DNA from: Litsea cubeba
Taxonomy: Eukaryota > Streptophyta > Magnoliopsida > Laurales > Lauraceae
Direction of reading: 5' to 3'
Assembly: GCA_012931725.1 (NCBI GenBank)
Contig: CM022949.1
Span: forward strand, 46,046,980 to 46,110,979
Length of the DNA: 64,000 nt
The notes under the pieces were generated by a model. It saw only the letters and a list, made by a program, of their open reading frames with translations, was not told where the DNA came from and searched no databases. Position numbers and translations under genes: made by a program. Shown here piece after piece: positions 23,855 through 36,300 of the stretch (position 1 is the first letter of the stretch; each line of letters begins with the position of its first letter).

Positions 23855-23862
23855 AACCTTCG

Positions 23863-25286
23863 AGAAAGATTAGAGGGTAAAACACCATTTAAGGCAAGTA
23901 ATGAGCAATTATCAATGTATGCATGTGATTTATCCTTGATTGAATAATGAGGTTTGATTGTGTATTTAGATTCAGCCCATTTCCTTCATTTTGATTAATT
24001 TTGGAATGGGTTCTTGTAATGGATTAATGTGGAATGTAAATTGGATGATTTATGGATTTTGTGAGCACTTTGGACTGGAGGCCACTTTTGTCCAGGTTTA
24101 TACCATATAAAGTTGGGTTTTAGGTATGGAGAATAGGCCCTAGAAAACAGAGCATTTAAGCTCAGTTTCTATGTACAAAATGGATACAGCGTGCTTCCTG
24201 CTGGAGCCAAGCCACTTGGTCAAACAAGCGGGTTGCTTTCTGCCCAGAAAATTGGTCACAGAATGCTGTCCACTCGAGCGGATCATTGGGCCCGCTCAAG
24301 CGGGTAGGCCCATTAGGCCCAACAATGTCAGCTTTGAACGGCCATAACTTTTGATCCGTACGGCGGATTTTGGAGTTCCACATATCATTGGAAAGCTCTT
24401 TGAACGTAGGAACCATTGGTCCACACATCCTAATGATCAGAGATTGGGAGAGGAAGTTGATATGTAGACCATTGAATCGGGCCCTATCTCTTTTGGGAAA
24501 AAAAGACTTCAAATCTAGTTTGGACCCTAGATTGGAACCCATGGACTAAACCCTTCACAATCAATCCCCGAAGATGATTGTGATATAAACACTAAACCAA
24601 GAAGGCTTTTAGGGCGTAAAGGATTAGCCTTGTAGGTCCATAGAATGGTTCCTATCACCGATTATCATAGTTCGATGGAAATCATAACACATGAGAAATC
24701 TTGGGCTGAGATCAACTCATGTGGTTACCCATCTTGTCTAAAATTCACCATGGGTGTTGATATAGAGGAATCCGATGTACCTCACACATACACAGCATGA
24801 CACCAAGAAAATGTAGCACGTGCAGCAGGTTACCTAAACTTACATCCAAATGGTCGGTTAGAGACGATGGGTAATTAGCTTAGGTTTGACTAGTAAATCT
24901 CCTTGAGTCTATTAATCAAATTGCATTTGCATATTGATATTGATTTTATTATTGTCCTCAAATATCTCAAGAATTGTTATATGCATTATTCGTATTACTT
25001 CTCAATGATTATTGCTATTGTCTTACAAATGTATCGTACATTGATGTGAATAGCGGACTGAGTAAATATGACTAGATTGATTGAAATGAATAGAATGGAA
25101 TCTAAAGATTCGAAATGAATTGAGTGTATAAGTCTTACTAAAGTCATGTTGATTGAATTGAATGAGTCGGCACTCCTTATCTTCTACCAGACGATACTCG
25201 ACGGGGTGGGTCTTGGTTTAGAATTGTTGATGCCGCTACGCTGTAGGTAGTCTGGAGCATTGGAACTCCAGAACTGGGTAGCCAGG
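23863..25286 (+). repeat. Truncated chromovirus LTR, part 1 (left arm of inverted duplication)
   Basis: This segment matches the inverse of about 57490-58885 in the solo LTR of the right arm at high identity by eye. Its 5' part is missing where the Copia remnant begins. A Tekay element interrupts it at 25286, and it resumes at 36674. It contains the palindromes at 24271-24304 and the conserved module at 24340-24402. The 126-codon minus-strand frame at 24542-24162 has a near copy at 58231-58611 but is part of the LTR. Confidence 0.8.
25282..25286 (+). repeat. Target-site duplication CCAGG, left copy
   Basis: CCAGG directly precedes the 5' LTR and is repeated at 36669-36673. The uninterrupted site in the right arm (near 57485) has the motif once. 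Confidence 0.95.
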
Positions 25287-28200
25287 TGTCAGACCCCGAC
25301 CCAGGTTTGAAGTATTTAGTCATGTTAAACCGTGATTAGTGGATAAGTGGGGTTAGTGGACGATTAGTTTATTTTATTAAGCTAGATTAGAGTGTTTGAT
25401 TAGCTTTAATAACTCTTGTGAGTCATTGACTTAAGTTTGACACGGGCCGGGGCGCCCGTGGACTTTGTGTGAATTTGTTGAGTTTATTCATGATGCTTGC
25501 AGAATCCCAATTTTTGTGTATTTTGATTCATTTCATTAAGATCACCAACTTTCATGTTTTGGCCAACTTGATTTGGTGATCAGAAATCGCGTTTTTCGAG
25601 AAAAAGGCAAAACTGACATTTCACACAAAACCTGTACCCAAATTTCGAAAATTTCAGAAATTATCAAAAATATACTTTTTGGAAAGTAGAAATTTCGCTG
25701 ATCGTTTTTGTCTTCTTCGTCGTTTTCGTTCGGGGCCCGCAAATACCATTTCTAGCTTAGTGAAGATCGGGGCCCACAAGTCACCTCTTATAAGAAGGGG
25801 ATTCTTCTTCTTCTCCTTCTTCATTTCATTTCCAGCAAGAGTCTTTGGCTAGGGTTTTTCCTCTTCCCCCACACTCTCTCTCTCATCTGAAACTCTTGCT
25901 TGGTGAGGTGTTCTTGGAGGATTGATCTCCTCAAGTTCTTCCTCCCTCTTCAAGCTCTCCTAAGATATCCTTTTTGAGGATTTTGAGCTAAGATAAGGCC
26001 TTCATCCAAGCTCCTCTTCTTCATTGGGGTTTCTCAAGGTTAGCATTGGTTTTCTAAACTCAAGATTCTTGTTTTCCTCTCCATTTGGAGTGTTTTAAAC
26101 CCATTTGCTAGGGTTTTCCTTGAAGATTTATAAATGATGATTTTTAGGGTTTTCTTGGAAAAATTTTGGGGTTTTTGTAGATTTGAAGTTTGAGGCATTA
26201 AGGCTTGGTTTGAAGAGTGATTTTGCTCCTATCTTGACTAGAGGCAAGTAGATTCCAACATTAATGTGATGCTTTCCCTCATTTGGTTCTATTTCATGAT
26301 TTTTTCTTTTTATATGTTAATCTTCTTTAATCTATGGGTTTACTTTGATTGAATGAATCATAGTTACATGGATTTCAAATATGTTATTGTTTTATAATGC
26401 ATGGGAAGTGTGTTTTCACTTTGGCTCTCTAGGAAATTTGGTTTCCTTGTGTTAAAGATGGGTGCTCAAGGTAAAGGAGAAAAAACTTTGATCTATAAAA
26501 AGTATTGTTTTGGGCTGATTTAGATGTTTATGAATGGTGATTTGATGAATTTGTGAGGTCAAGGAAGGGCCCCAATGTTCTTGGAAATTGTAGGAATGAA
26601 AAGGAATGGAAATGATCAAGAAAAAGATGGAAAAAGGAGGAAATCTGCACTGCCGGGCTGGACTGGGCAGGCCCAGTCCGCTCGAGCGACCCACTGGGCC
26701 GCTCGAGCGGACCAGGCACTGTCTGGGCTCCGCTCGAGCGAGCCCAGCCCAGCCTGGGGGGCTCGGGTCAGCCTGTTCTTGGGCCATTCAAAGGCAGTTT
26801 TGGGCCTGTTTTTCAGGGCTTCTTGGGCCTGTTTTAAGGTCAGCTCTTGGGCTATTTTGAGGCCTGTTGATGGGCTGTTTTGAGACCTGATATTGGACTG
26901 TTTTATGGCCTGAATCCTGGGCTACTTTAAGGACTGATTCGGGCCTATTTAGTGGACTGTTTGAGCTTGGGGAAGGTCAGTTGTGGGCCTGATTAAGAAG
27001 GGATTTAAACCTACACTTTTTAAGGACTTATTGTATATAATTTCAAGTCCACTTCGGGTCTATGTCCAAGCTCAATTCAGCCCCAAACTCTCTCCTATAA
27101 GTGAGGCCCATTCGGCCCTTTTACAAGCCTAGAATTCATGGTGAGAAGTGTCTTGGACTATGGTCAATACCACTTGGGAAACCCTCAAGTCTAAATGTAC
27201 ATTTAATCCCTTATGATTGTCAATGATCTTCGGTGGCACCAAATCATTTTCTTTTAATGACAATAAAGGGGTCAAATGTATATCGAGACTACCCGCTTTA
27301 GTCGATCGAACCACCATACATTCTTTTTGTGTAAAAAAGACTTTTGTTTTGGGTTCTTTCTCCAATTCTTTTTAATGTTTTGAAGTGGTTTACCACATAT
27401 TTAGATATTGATGAAGCTACTCACCTATTTTGCTTAGATCCGCCAATATGCATTATTTGGAGTAGTTTACTTGTCGATTTTGGAAATGTATCTTATAAAT
27501 GGATTTGTATTTCTTCGAGGTTTCGGATTTTTTTTACTAATGGCACCACTAGGCTTAGGTCACCTTGTCGGACTGATCATCCGGCTCGGGATCTTTAATT
27601 TGTCTGCCATCTGCAGTTTGGATTCTGTCTGTACCGACCATGGTAACGGTAATATCTGGTCCCACGAGTAGTGGCTACGGTTCTATTTGATAACGACTAT
27701 GTCGTTCCGGTCCCACGAGTAGTGGCTACGGTTTGTCTGCTCCGGTTACTTCGGTAACAGGAGAATATAGCTTTACGTGAGTTGCCAATGTTTTTATGTA
27801 TTACTATTCATCTCATGGTATTTGTTTATTTCACTCATCATAATATTGGATTTGTAAACCATCGAGATGTTATCTTCTATCTTTACTTCTACATTGTTAT
27901 TAATCGTGATTTAATCGTGGCTCTCACTTATTAATGTTTGTTTCACTACCTTCCTATTATTGTTGTATTTGCTTGCCAAACCGTCGTGTCTGACTCTCTT
28001 TTGTTTGGTGCCAGATGTCGAGCCCCTCGCGGTTGAGGCGCACTTCGAGGCGGAACCTATAGTTCTTGTGGAGGGCGAGTGGCAGCCCAATGATGTCATT
28101 TAGACGTCGGGTTGCTTCTGGAGCTGCGATCACATTATTTTGGGAATAGATGCTTTACATTTTGGGTTTTTGGTTATGGCCATTGTTGGCTTATACTCTT

Positions 28201-28535
28201 TTGGGAAGAATTTGTAATCAATGATTAACTTTACTTGTACTAACTTTAAACTAACTTTGGGGCCTATAATGAAATGTTTCTCTTTTTGATGCTAGTCTCG
28301 TGCGTTCTCACCTTATACCCATTTTGAGAGACTTTTATGTTTGCTACAATGCTTCCGCGTAAGTCATTTGTATGAAAGTGATTCTTATTTATCACCGTTG
28401 GATCGGATTTCGGGAATCCTTACCGCGGAAACCTGTGGGAAACTAGCGTGTGCGGGCGGAATTTTCTGGCCCGTCGCGCCGCGTCCCCGGATTAAGGCCT
28501 TGTTTAGCGGGACCCCTCGGTTCGGGGGCGTGACA
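25287..28535 (+). repeat. 5' LTR of Tekay element
   Basis: The ends are TGTCAGACCCC and GGGGGCGTGACA. A TATA-like box, TTATAAG, lies at 25788-25794, followed by a CT-rich stretch and TAGGGTTTTTCC, so the U3 part is only about 0.5 kb and the R-U5 part about 2.7 kb. Three CGCTCGAGCG palindromes lie at 26679, 26701 and 26731. Compared with the 3' LTR it lacks two palindrome-bearing segments (about 31 and 20 bp) and has 22 extra bases near 27247. Confidence 0.95.
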
Positions 28536-28539
28536 GTCT

Positions 28540-28551
28540 TGGTATCAGAGC
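28540..28551 (+). other. Primer-binding site, initiator tRNA-Met type
   Basis: TGGTATCAGAGC lies four bases after the LTR end. It is the standard complement to the 3' end of plant initiator tRNA-Met used by chromoviruses. Confidence 0.95.
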
Positions 28552-28698
28552 GAGAAATATTTGAGGCAATTAAAATTGGATTAGAAACATAAGGACGTGG
28601 CGAGGATTCGTTAGCATTTCCGTTAGTTAGCATCGATTTGGGTTTGGGAACGCCTTATTATTATATCTTGTTGTACTAACAAGTTGTTTTGCAGCACG

Positions 28699-29830
28699 AT
28701 GCCTCCGCGTAGACCTCCAGCAAACGCAACCGCATCGGGCAGTAATCATGACACGGGATTGAAAACCCGATGGCAGGTCAATTCCAACAACTTATGCAGA
28801 TGTTGGTCAAACAGCAACAGCGAGCTAATGAGAATCAAGCTCGATTTCAAGAACAGATGGCAAAGAAAGATGAGGAATTGACTCAAGTGCAAAGGCAATT
28901 GCTTGAAGTGTTGGGTAGGAGACCCGAACCATTGCCTAATGTGGAAGCTGTGCAGAACAGGGACCGAGATCCAAATGTTTTATTTGAGAAGTTCAGAAAG
29001 AGGGGGCCTAAGGAGTTCACGGGACAGGAAGATCCTTTGACAGCTGACGATTGGCTAGCCCATACAGAAAACATCTTCGATATCTTTGTATGTACAGGCA
29101 GACAGCGAGTTCACTTAGCAGCATCCATGTTCACTGGATTGGCAGACATATGGTGGAAGACTGTTAAGGAAGGCTATCAGAATATTGAGGATGGGATTGC
29201 TTGGGCCACATTCAAGCAGCAGTTTAGTGAGAAATATGTCCCCGCGCACATCAAGAAGCAAAAGGCAGCAGAGTTTCAGTTGCTTAAGCAAGAAGATATG
29301 ACCGTCCTTGAGTATCTTACCAAGTTTGAGAAATTATCTCGCTATGCTCCGGAGCTTGTGGACACCGAAGAGAAAAAGATCACTAAGTTTATGGATGGGC
29401 TCAATCCCATTATTTTGAGAGATGCTTTAGGTGTGGTACCACCAACCACCGTTCAAGAGGCTATCAAAAGGGCCTACAGGTTTGACGACATCAATAATCA
29501 GATTATTAAGGATAACCAGAGAAAGAGGCAACAGTACCAAGGTGGGCAGAAATCGTATCAAGGCAAGAAGCAAAAGAAACAGTAGAATGCTCCAACTCAA
29601 GGTGGGTGTGAGCATTGTGGCAAGAATCACCCTTCTCAGCAGTGTTATCGAATTTCAGGTGCATGTTTCAAGTGTGGTGGCACAGACCACCAAGTGAAGG
29701 ATTGCCCGAATAATAGGAACCAAGGCAATAGGGCACCCCAGCAGCCACCAAGGCAAGCGCCTCAGCAGAACCAACAAGTAGCTCAGAACCAACCGAGGCA
29801 GTAGCAGATTCAGCAGCCCCGTCAACAACC
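28699..29830 (+). pseudogene. gag: Tekay gag polyprotein, interrupted
   Basis: The start MPPRRPPANAT at 28699 is usual for Tekay gag. A frameshift near 28765 moves the reading to the long frame ending at 29585. This has a Gln-rich coiled coil and the gag core (FRKRGPKEFTGQEDPLTADD, then WWKTVKEGYQ and YVPAHIKKQKAAEFQLLKQE). A stop at 29583-29585 precedes the zinc knuckle CFKCGGTDHQVKDC near 29668-29709; a half knuckle CEHCGKNHPSQQC comes just before it. A Gln- and Pro-rich tail follows, with another stop near 29802. It would form the particle and bind RNA. Confidence 0.85.
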
Positions 29831-29870
29831 ACAGAATCAAAATGCCCGTCCACAGCAACAAAATAGAAAT

Positions 29871-32800
29871 GTGCAGCTAGGGAGGCCAAATCAGATCCAA
29901 AATAGACCTCGTCAGCAAGGCCGTCTCAATCACATCAATCAAGTGGATGCTGAAGCGGCGGGTGATGTTGTGGAAGGTAAACTCCTAATTTGTGATGTTG
30001 AAGCTAAAGTGTTGTTTGACCCGGGATCTACCCACTCTTTCTTATCCCATGTGTTTGCTAAAAAGATTAGTGTACCTGCTAGAGAATTAGAGTTTGTTTT
30101 GACTGTTACTACTCCGGTAGGGAAACAAGTGGTGTGTAGTACTTTTTACCCTAGTTGTTCAGTGAAGATAGGAGAAGTCATTTTCCCTGCAGATCTTATT
30201 ACCTTAGTCATGCATGACTTCGATGTCATTTTAGGCATGGATTGGTTAGCAGGTCATCGCGCCTCCATGGATTGCTATAGTAAGACCATTGTGTTTAGAT
30301 TGGATGGGTTATCCTCAGGGGTGAAGTTTCAGGGAGAGAAAAGGGTTTCTCCGGCTAGGTTTATTTCGGCTCTTTCTGCAGCTAAGTTGTTGAGATCAGG
30401 TTGTGAGGGATTTATTGCTTTTGTCACCAAGGACGAACAGTCCCTAGGGGTGGAGAATTTTCTGGTAGTGTGTGAGTTTCCCGATGTTTTTCCAGAAGAG
30501 ATTCCAGGGTTACCACCCGTCAGAGAAGTTGAGTTTACAATAGAGTTGATGCCAGGAACTGCTCTGATCTCCATTGCTCCTTATAGGATGGCTCCAGCAG
30601 AGTTAGGAGAATTGAAGTTACAGTTGCAAGAATTGCTAGACAAAGGCTTTGTTAGGCCAAGTGTTTCCCCATGGGGAGCCCTAGTGCTTTTTGTCAAGAA
30701 GAAAGATGGAAGTTTGAGGATGTGTATAGACTACAGGAAATTGAACCAAGTGACCATCAAGAATAAGTACCCTTTGCCTAGGATAGACTGAGTTGTTTGA
30801 TCAGTTGCAAGGTGCAGAGTTTTTCTCGAAGATAGATTTGAGGTCCGGATACCATCAGCTGAGGGTTAGAGAATCAGACATTCCGAAGACAGCTTTTCGA
30901 ACTAGATATGGGCACTATGAATTTTTGGTGATGCCCTTTGGACTGACGAATGCGCCAGCGGTATTCATGGCTCTTATGAACAAGATTTTCGCACCCTATC
31001 TAGACCAGTTCACCGTCGTCTTCATTGATGATATTCTAGTGTATTCCAAGTCAAGAGAAGACCATGAGCAGCATTTGAGGACTTCTTTGCAGTTGTTGAG
31101 AGATAATCAGTTGTATGCGAAGCTTGGGAAGTGCGAGTTTTGGCTAGAGCAAGTCGCTTTTCTTGGTCACATTATTTCTAAAGAAGGACTAGCAGTTGAT
31201 CCATCAAAGATAGAAGCAGTCATCAATTGGGAAAGACCGAAGAATGTGACTGAGATTAGAAGTTTTCTGGGTTTGGCAGGTTACTATAGGAGATTTGTTC
31301 AAGGTTTTTCATCCATTGCAGCACCGTTGACTAAGTTGACCCGAAAGAATGTGCCGTTTGTATGGTCAGAGAAATGTGAAGCCAGTTTTGAAGAGTTAAA
31401 GAAGAGGTTAACTTCAGCGCCTGTTCTCACTTTACCTTCGGGGAGTGGCGGTTTCGTTATCTATACGGATGCTTCAGGAGTAGGTCTCGGATGTGTTTTG
31501 ATGCAAAATGGAAATGTGATTGCATACGGCTCGAGGCAATTGAAGGAACATGAAAAGAAATATGCAACGCATGATTTGGAGTTGGCAGCTATAGTATTCG
31601 CGTTGAAGATGTGGAGACACTACTTGTACGGAGAAAAATTTGAAGTTCATTCGGATCACCGTAGTCTCCAATACTTGTTCTCTCAAAAGGAATTAAACAT
31701 GAGGCAAAGAAGGTGGATGGAGTACATCAAAGACTATGATTTTCCGATTATCTATCATCCGGGGAAAGTTAACGTAGTGGCAGATGCATTGAGTAGAAAG
31801 TCAGTTTGTTTGGCCAGTTTGCATGGGTTTTACAATTTTCAGCAATTTGAAGAATTGAGAGTAGAGTTCCAACCTTTGAGGGAAGGAGTTGTGTTGGCGA
31901 TTATGACAGTGTCTGAGCCAGTCTTCATTCAGAAAATTAAGGATAGTCAGATGCAAGATCCAAACTTGGCTAAAATTGTGGAGCATATCTCGGAAAGGCC
32001 AGATTTTCAGATGTTGGATGGAGTTTTGTACTTCCGTGGCAGACTTTGTGTTCCAAAGATAGACAAGCTAAAAGATGACATTATGGTAGAAGCTAACAAT
32101 ACGAGGTATTCAGTGCACCCAGGGAGTACGAAGATGTACCCAAATTTAAAGAGTCGTTTTTGGTGGAACAATATGAAGAGAGAGATAGCAGCCTTTGTGT
32201 CTAGGTGTATGACTTGTCAATTAGTGAAGGCAGAACATCAGAAACCACCTGGTCTTTTGCAACCGTTAGAAATCCCATAGTGGAAATGGGAACACTTGAC
32301 AATGGATTTCGTATCAGGTTTACCGACTACAAGCAAAGGGAACAATGCTATTTGGATCATAGTGGATCGGTTAACGAAGTTGGCGCACTTTATTCCTTTG
32401 AAGACCGGTAAGAAGATGCACATGTTGGCTTTAGCACAAGCTTTTGTGAAAGAGATTGTTAGTCGTCATGGTCAGCCGGTTTCCATCACTTCAGATCGGG
32501 ATAGCAGATTTGTTTCGAGGTTTTGGAAGACTTTGCATGAATCAATAGAATGAAGCTTCAATTCAGTACCGCATACCACCCGCAGACGGATGGTCAGTCA
32601 GAGAGGACTATTCAGACCCTTAAAGACATGCTTAGGGCTTGTGTACTTGATTTCAAGAATCAGTGGGACGAGAATCTACCGCTTTGTGAATTTGCCTACA
32701 ACAATAGTTACCATTCAAGCATAGGAATGGCCCCTTTCGAAGCGTTGTATGGCAGGAAGTGTAGAACCCCAGTGTGTTGGGAAGAAGTCGGAGAACGCAG

Positions 32801-33377
32801 TTTTCATGGTCCATCTTTGGTGGAAGAAACAAGTGACAAAGTCAGGATTATCCATGAGAGATTGAAGACTTCGAGAAGCCGACAGAAGAGCTATGCTGAT
32901 GTTCGAAGGAAGGATCTACAATTCCAAGTTGGAGACAAGGTATTCCTAAAAGTATCTCCGGTAAGAGGAACACTGAGATTTGGGCAGAAGGGCAAATTGT
33001 CTAAGAGATTCATTGGACCGTATGAGATCTTGAGTCGAATCAGGGAAGTAGCATACAGATTAGCCTTACCTCCAGAGCTGTCTGGTGTGCACAATGTGTT
33101 TCACGTGTCAATGCTAAGGAAGTATGTTTCAGACCCTTCGCATGTGCTACAACATGAACCACTGGATGTCAGAGAGGATGCCACCTACATCGAGAAACCA
33201 GCAGAGATTATTGACACCAAAGAACAAGAACTGAGGAACAGGACAATTCAGTGGGTAAAGATTTGTTGGGAGAATCATGGAACGGAAGAAGCCACTTGGG
33301 AGCTTCGTGATCAAGTCCAAAAGAAGTACCCTCAGCTATTCCCAGAGGTTAGTGATCATTTGGAGGACCAAATGTGA
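29871..33377 (+). pseudogene. pol: Tekay pol: protease, RT, RNase H, integrase, chromodomain
   Basis: The protease reads LFDPGSTHSFLSHVFAKK, and its C-terminal part ends DVILGMDWLAGHRASMDCYS. RT motifs include VKKKDGSLRMCIDYRKLNQ, LVMPFGLTNAPAVFM and VVFIDDILVYSK (FIDD catalytic). A frameshift interrupts it at about 30790. RNase H shows IYTDASGVGLGCVLMQNG and HSDHRSLQYLF. Integrase has a CMTC finger end, TMDFVSGLP, ITSDRDSRFVSRFW and DGQSERTIQ (D-D-E), broken by TAG at 32278 and a frameshift near 32555. The C-terminus (IDTKEQELRNRTIQWVKICW, then ATWELRDQVQKKYP) is a chromodomain, thought to direct insertion into heterochromatin. Confidence 0.9.
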
Positions 33378-33381
33378 TTCT

Positions 33382-33394
33382 AAGGGGTGGAGGA
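33382..33394 (+). other. Polypurine tract of Tekay element
   Basis: AAGGGGTGGAGGA lies immediately before the 3' LTR start TGTCAGACC. Confidence 0.9.
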
Positions 33395-36300
33395 TGTCAG
33401 ACCCCGACCCAGGTTTGAAGTATTTAGTCATGTTACACCGTGGTTAGTGGATACGTGGGGTTAGTGGACGATTAGTATATTTTATTAAGCTAGATTAGAG
33501 TGTTTGATTAGCTTTAATAACCCTTGTGAGTCATTGACTTAAGTTTGACACGGGCCGGGGCGCCCGTGGACTTTGTGTGAATTTGTTGAGTTTATTCATG
33601 ATGCTTGTAGAATCCCAATTTTTGTGTATTTTGATTCATTTCATTAAGATCATCAACTTTCATGTTTTGGCCAACTTGATTTGGTGATCAGAAATCGCGT
33701 TTTTCGAGAAAAAGGGCCAAACTGACATTTCACACAAAACCTGTACCCAAATTTTGAAAATTTCAAAAATTGTCAAAAATATACTTTTTGGAAAGTAGAA
33801 ATTTCGCTGATCGTTTTTGTCTTCTTCGTCGTTTTCGTTCGGGGCCCGCAAATACCATTTCTAGCTTAGTGAAGACCGGGGCCCACAAGTCACCTCTTAT
33901 AAGAAGGGGATTCTTCTTCTTCTCCTTCTTCATTTCATAGTCTTTGGCTAGGGTTTTTCCTCTTCCCCCACACACTCTCTCTCATCTGAAACTCTTGCTT
34001 GGTGAGGTGTTCTTGAAGGATTGATCTCCTCAAGTTCTTCCTCCCTCTTCAAGCTCTCCTAAGATATCCTTTTTGAGGATTTTGAGCTAAGATAAGGCCT
34101 TCGTCCAAGCCCCTCTTCTTCATTGGGGTTTCTCAAGGTTAGCATTGGTTTTCTAAACTCAAGATTCTTGTTTTCCTCTCCATTTGGAGTGTTTTAAACC
34201 CATTTGCTAGGGTTTTCCTTGAAGATTTATAAATGATGATTTTTAGGGTTTTCTTGGAAAAATTTTGGGGTTTTTGTAGATTCGAAGTTTGAGGCATTCA
34301 GGCTTGGTTTGAAGAGTGATTTTGCTCCTATCTTGACTAGAGGCAAGTAGATTCAAACATTAATGTGATGCTTTCCCTCATTTGGTTCTATTTCATGATT
34401 TTTTCTTTTTATATGTTAATCTTCTTTAATCTATGGGTTTACTTTGATTGAATGAATCATGGTTACATGGATTTCAAATATGTTATTGTTTTATAATACA
34501 TGGGAAGTGTGTTTTCACTTTGGCTCTCTAGGAAATTTGGTTTCCTTGTGTTAAAGATGGGTGCTCAAGGTAAAGGAGAAAAAACTTTGATCTATAAAAA
34601 GTATTGTTTTGGGCTGATTTAGATGTTTATGAATGGTGATTTGATGAATTTGTGAGGTCAAGGAAGGGCCCCAATGTTCTTGGAAATTGTAGGAATGAAA
34701 AGGAATGGAAATGATCAAGAAAAAGATGGAAAAAGGAGGAAATCTGCACTGCCGGGCTGGACTGGGCAGGCCCAGTCCGCTCGAGCGACCCACTGGGCCG
34801 CTCGAGCGGACCAGGCACTGCCTGGCCCTCGCTCGAGCGACCCAGCTACTGTCTGGGCTCCGCTCGAGCGGACCTGGGTTCGCTCGAGCGAGCCCAGCCC
34901 AGCCTGGGGGGCTCGGGTCAGCCTGTTCTTGGCCCATTCAAAGGCGGTTTTGGGCCTGTTTTTCAGGGCTTCTTGGGCCTGTTTTTAAGGTCAGCTCTTG
35001 GGCTATTTTGAGGCCTGTTGATGGGCTGTTTTGAGACCTGATATTGGACTGTTTTATGGCCTGAATCCTGGGCTACTTTAAGGACTGATTCGGGCCTATT
35101 TATTGGACTGTTTGAGCTTGGGGAAGGTCAGTTGTGGGCCTGATTAAGAAGGGATTTAAACCTACACTTTTTAAGGACTTATTGTATATAATTTCAAGTC
35201 CACTTCGGGTCTATGTCCAAGCTCAATTCAGTCCCAAACTCTCTCCTATAAGTGAGGCCCATTCGGCCCTTTTACAAGCCTAGAATTCATGGTGAGAAGT
35301 GTCTTGGACTATGGTCAATACCACTTGGGAAACCCTCAAGTCTAAATGTACATTTAATCCCTTATGATTGTCAATGATCTTCGGTGGCACCAAATCGGGG
35401 TCAAATGTATATCGAGACTACCCGCTTTAGTCGATCGAACCACCATACATTCTTTTTGTGTAAAAAAGACTTTTGTTTTGAGTTCTTTCTCCAATTCTTT
35501 TTAATGTTTTGAAGTAGTTTACCACATATTTAGATATTGATGAAGCTACTCACCTATTTTGCTTAGATCCGCCAATATGCATTATTTGGAGTAGTTTACT
35601 TGTCGATTTTGGAAATGTATCTTATAAATGGATTTGTATTTCTTCGAGGTTTCAGGATTTTTTTTACTAATGGCACCACTAGGCTTAGGTCACCTTGTCG
35701 GACTGATCATCCGGCTCGGGATCTTTAATTTGTCTGCCATCTGCAGTTTGGATTCTGTCTGTACCGACCATGGCAACGGTAATATCCGGTCCCACGAGTA
35801 GTGGCTACGGTTCTGTTTGATAACGACTATGTCGTTCCGGTCCCACGAGTAGTGGCTACGGTTTGTCTGCTCCGGTTACTTCGGTAACAGGAGAATATAG
35901 CTTTACGTGGGTTGCCAATGTTTTTATGTATTACTATTCATCTCATGGTATTTGTTTATTTCACTCATCATAATATTGGATTTGTAAACCATCGAGATGT
36001 TATCTTCTATCTTTACTTCTACATTGTTATTAATCATGATTTAATCGTGGCTCTCACTTATTAATGTTTGTTTCGCTACCTTCCTATTATTGTTGTATTT
36101 GCTTGCCAGACCAGTCGTGTCTGACTCTCTTTTGTTTGGTGCCAGATGTCGAGCCCCTCGCGGTTGAGGCGCACTTCGAGGCGGAACCTATAGTTCCTGT
36201 GGAGGGCGAGTGGCAGCCCAATGATGTCATTTAGACGTCGGGTTGCTTCTGGAGCTGCGATCACCCTTTTTTTTGGGAATAGATGCTTTACATTTTGGGT

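Larger units (their letters stand above)
22080..23856 (+). mobile_element. Ty1/Copia retrotransposon remnant (gag end plus 3' LTR, pol deleted)
   Basis: A coiled-coil gag C-terminus with a CCHC knuckle is followed, after only about 500 bases, by the polypurine tract and a 3' LTR. Protease, integrase, RT and RNase H are all missing. The 5' end is cut off at about 22080, next to unrelated CG-motif sequence, and the 3' LTR abuts a truncated chromovirus LTR at 23863. The gag type (long coiled coil, then CCHC) suggests a Sirevirus or related Copia lineage, which I infer from style only. Confidence 0.7.

Noticed and set aside
24162..24542. 126-codon frame with a near-identical copy at 58231-58611
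   Set aside because: Both lie within copies of the same LTR, and conservation is at DNA level including noncoding parts.
26452..26883. Overlapping frames on both strands rich in Gly, Ser and Pro (also 34551-35034)
   Set aside because: They are in the LTR region with CTCGAG palindromes; open on both strands due to GC content.
28540..28551. tRNA-like sequence
   Set aside because: Only the 12-base primer-binding complement is present, not a tRNA gene.
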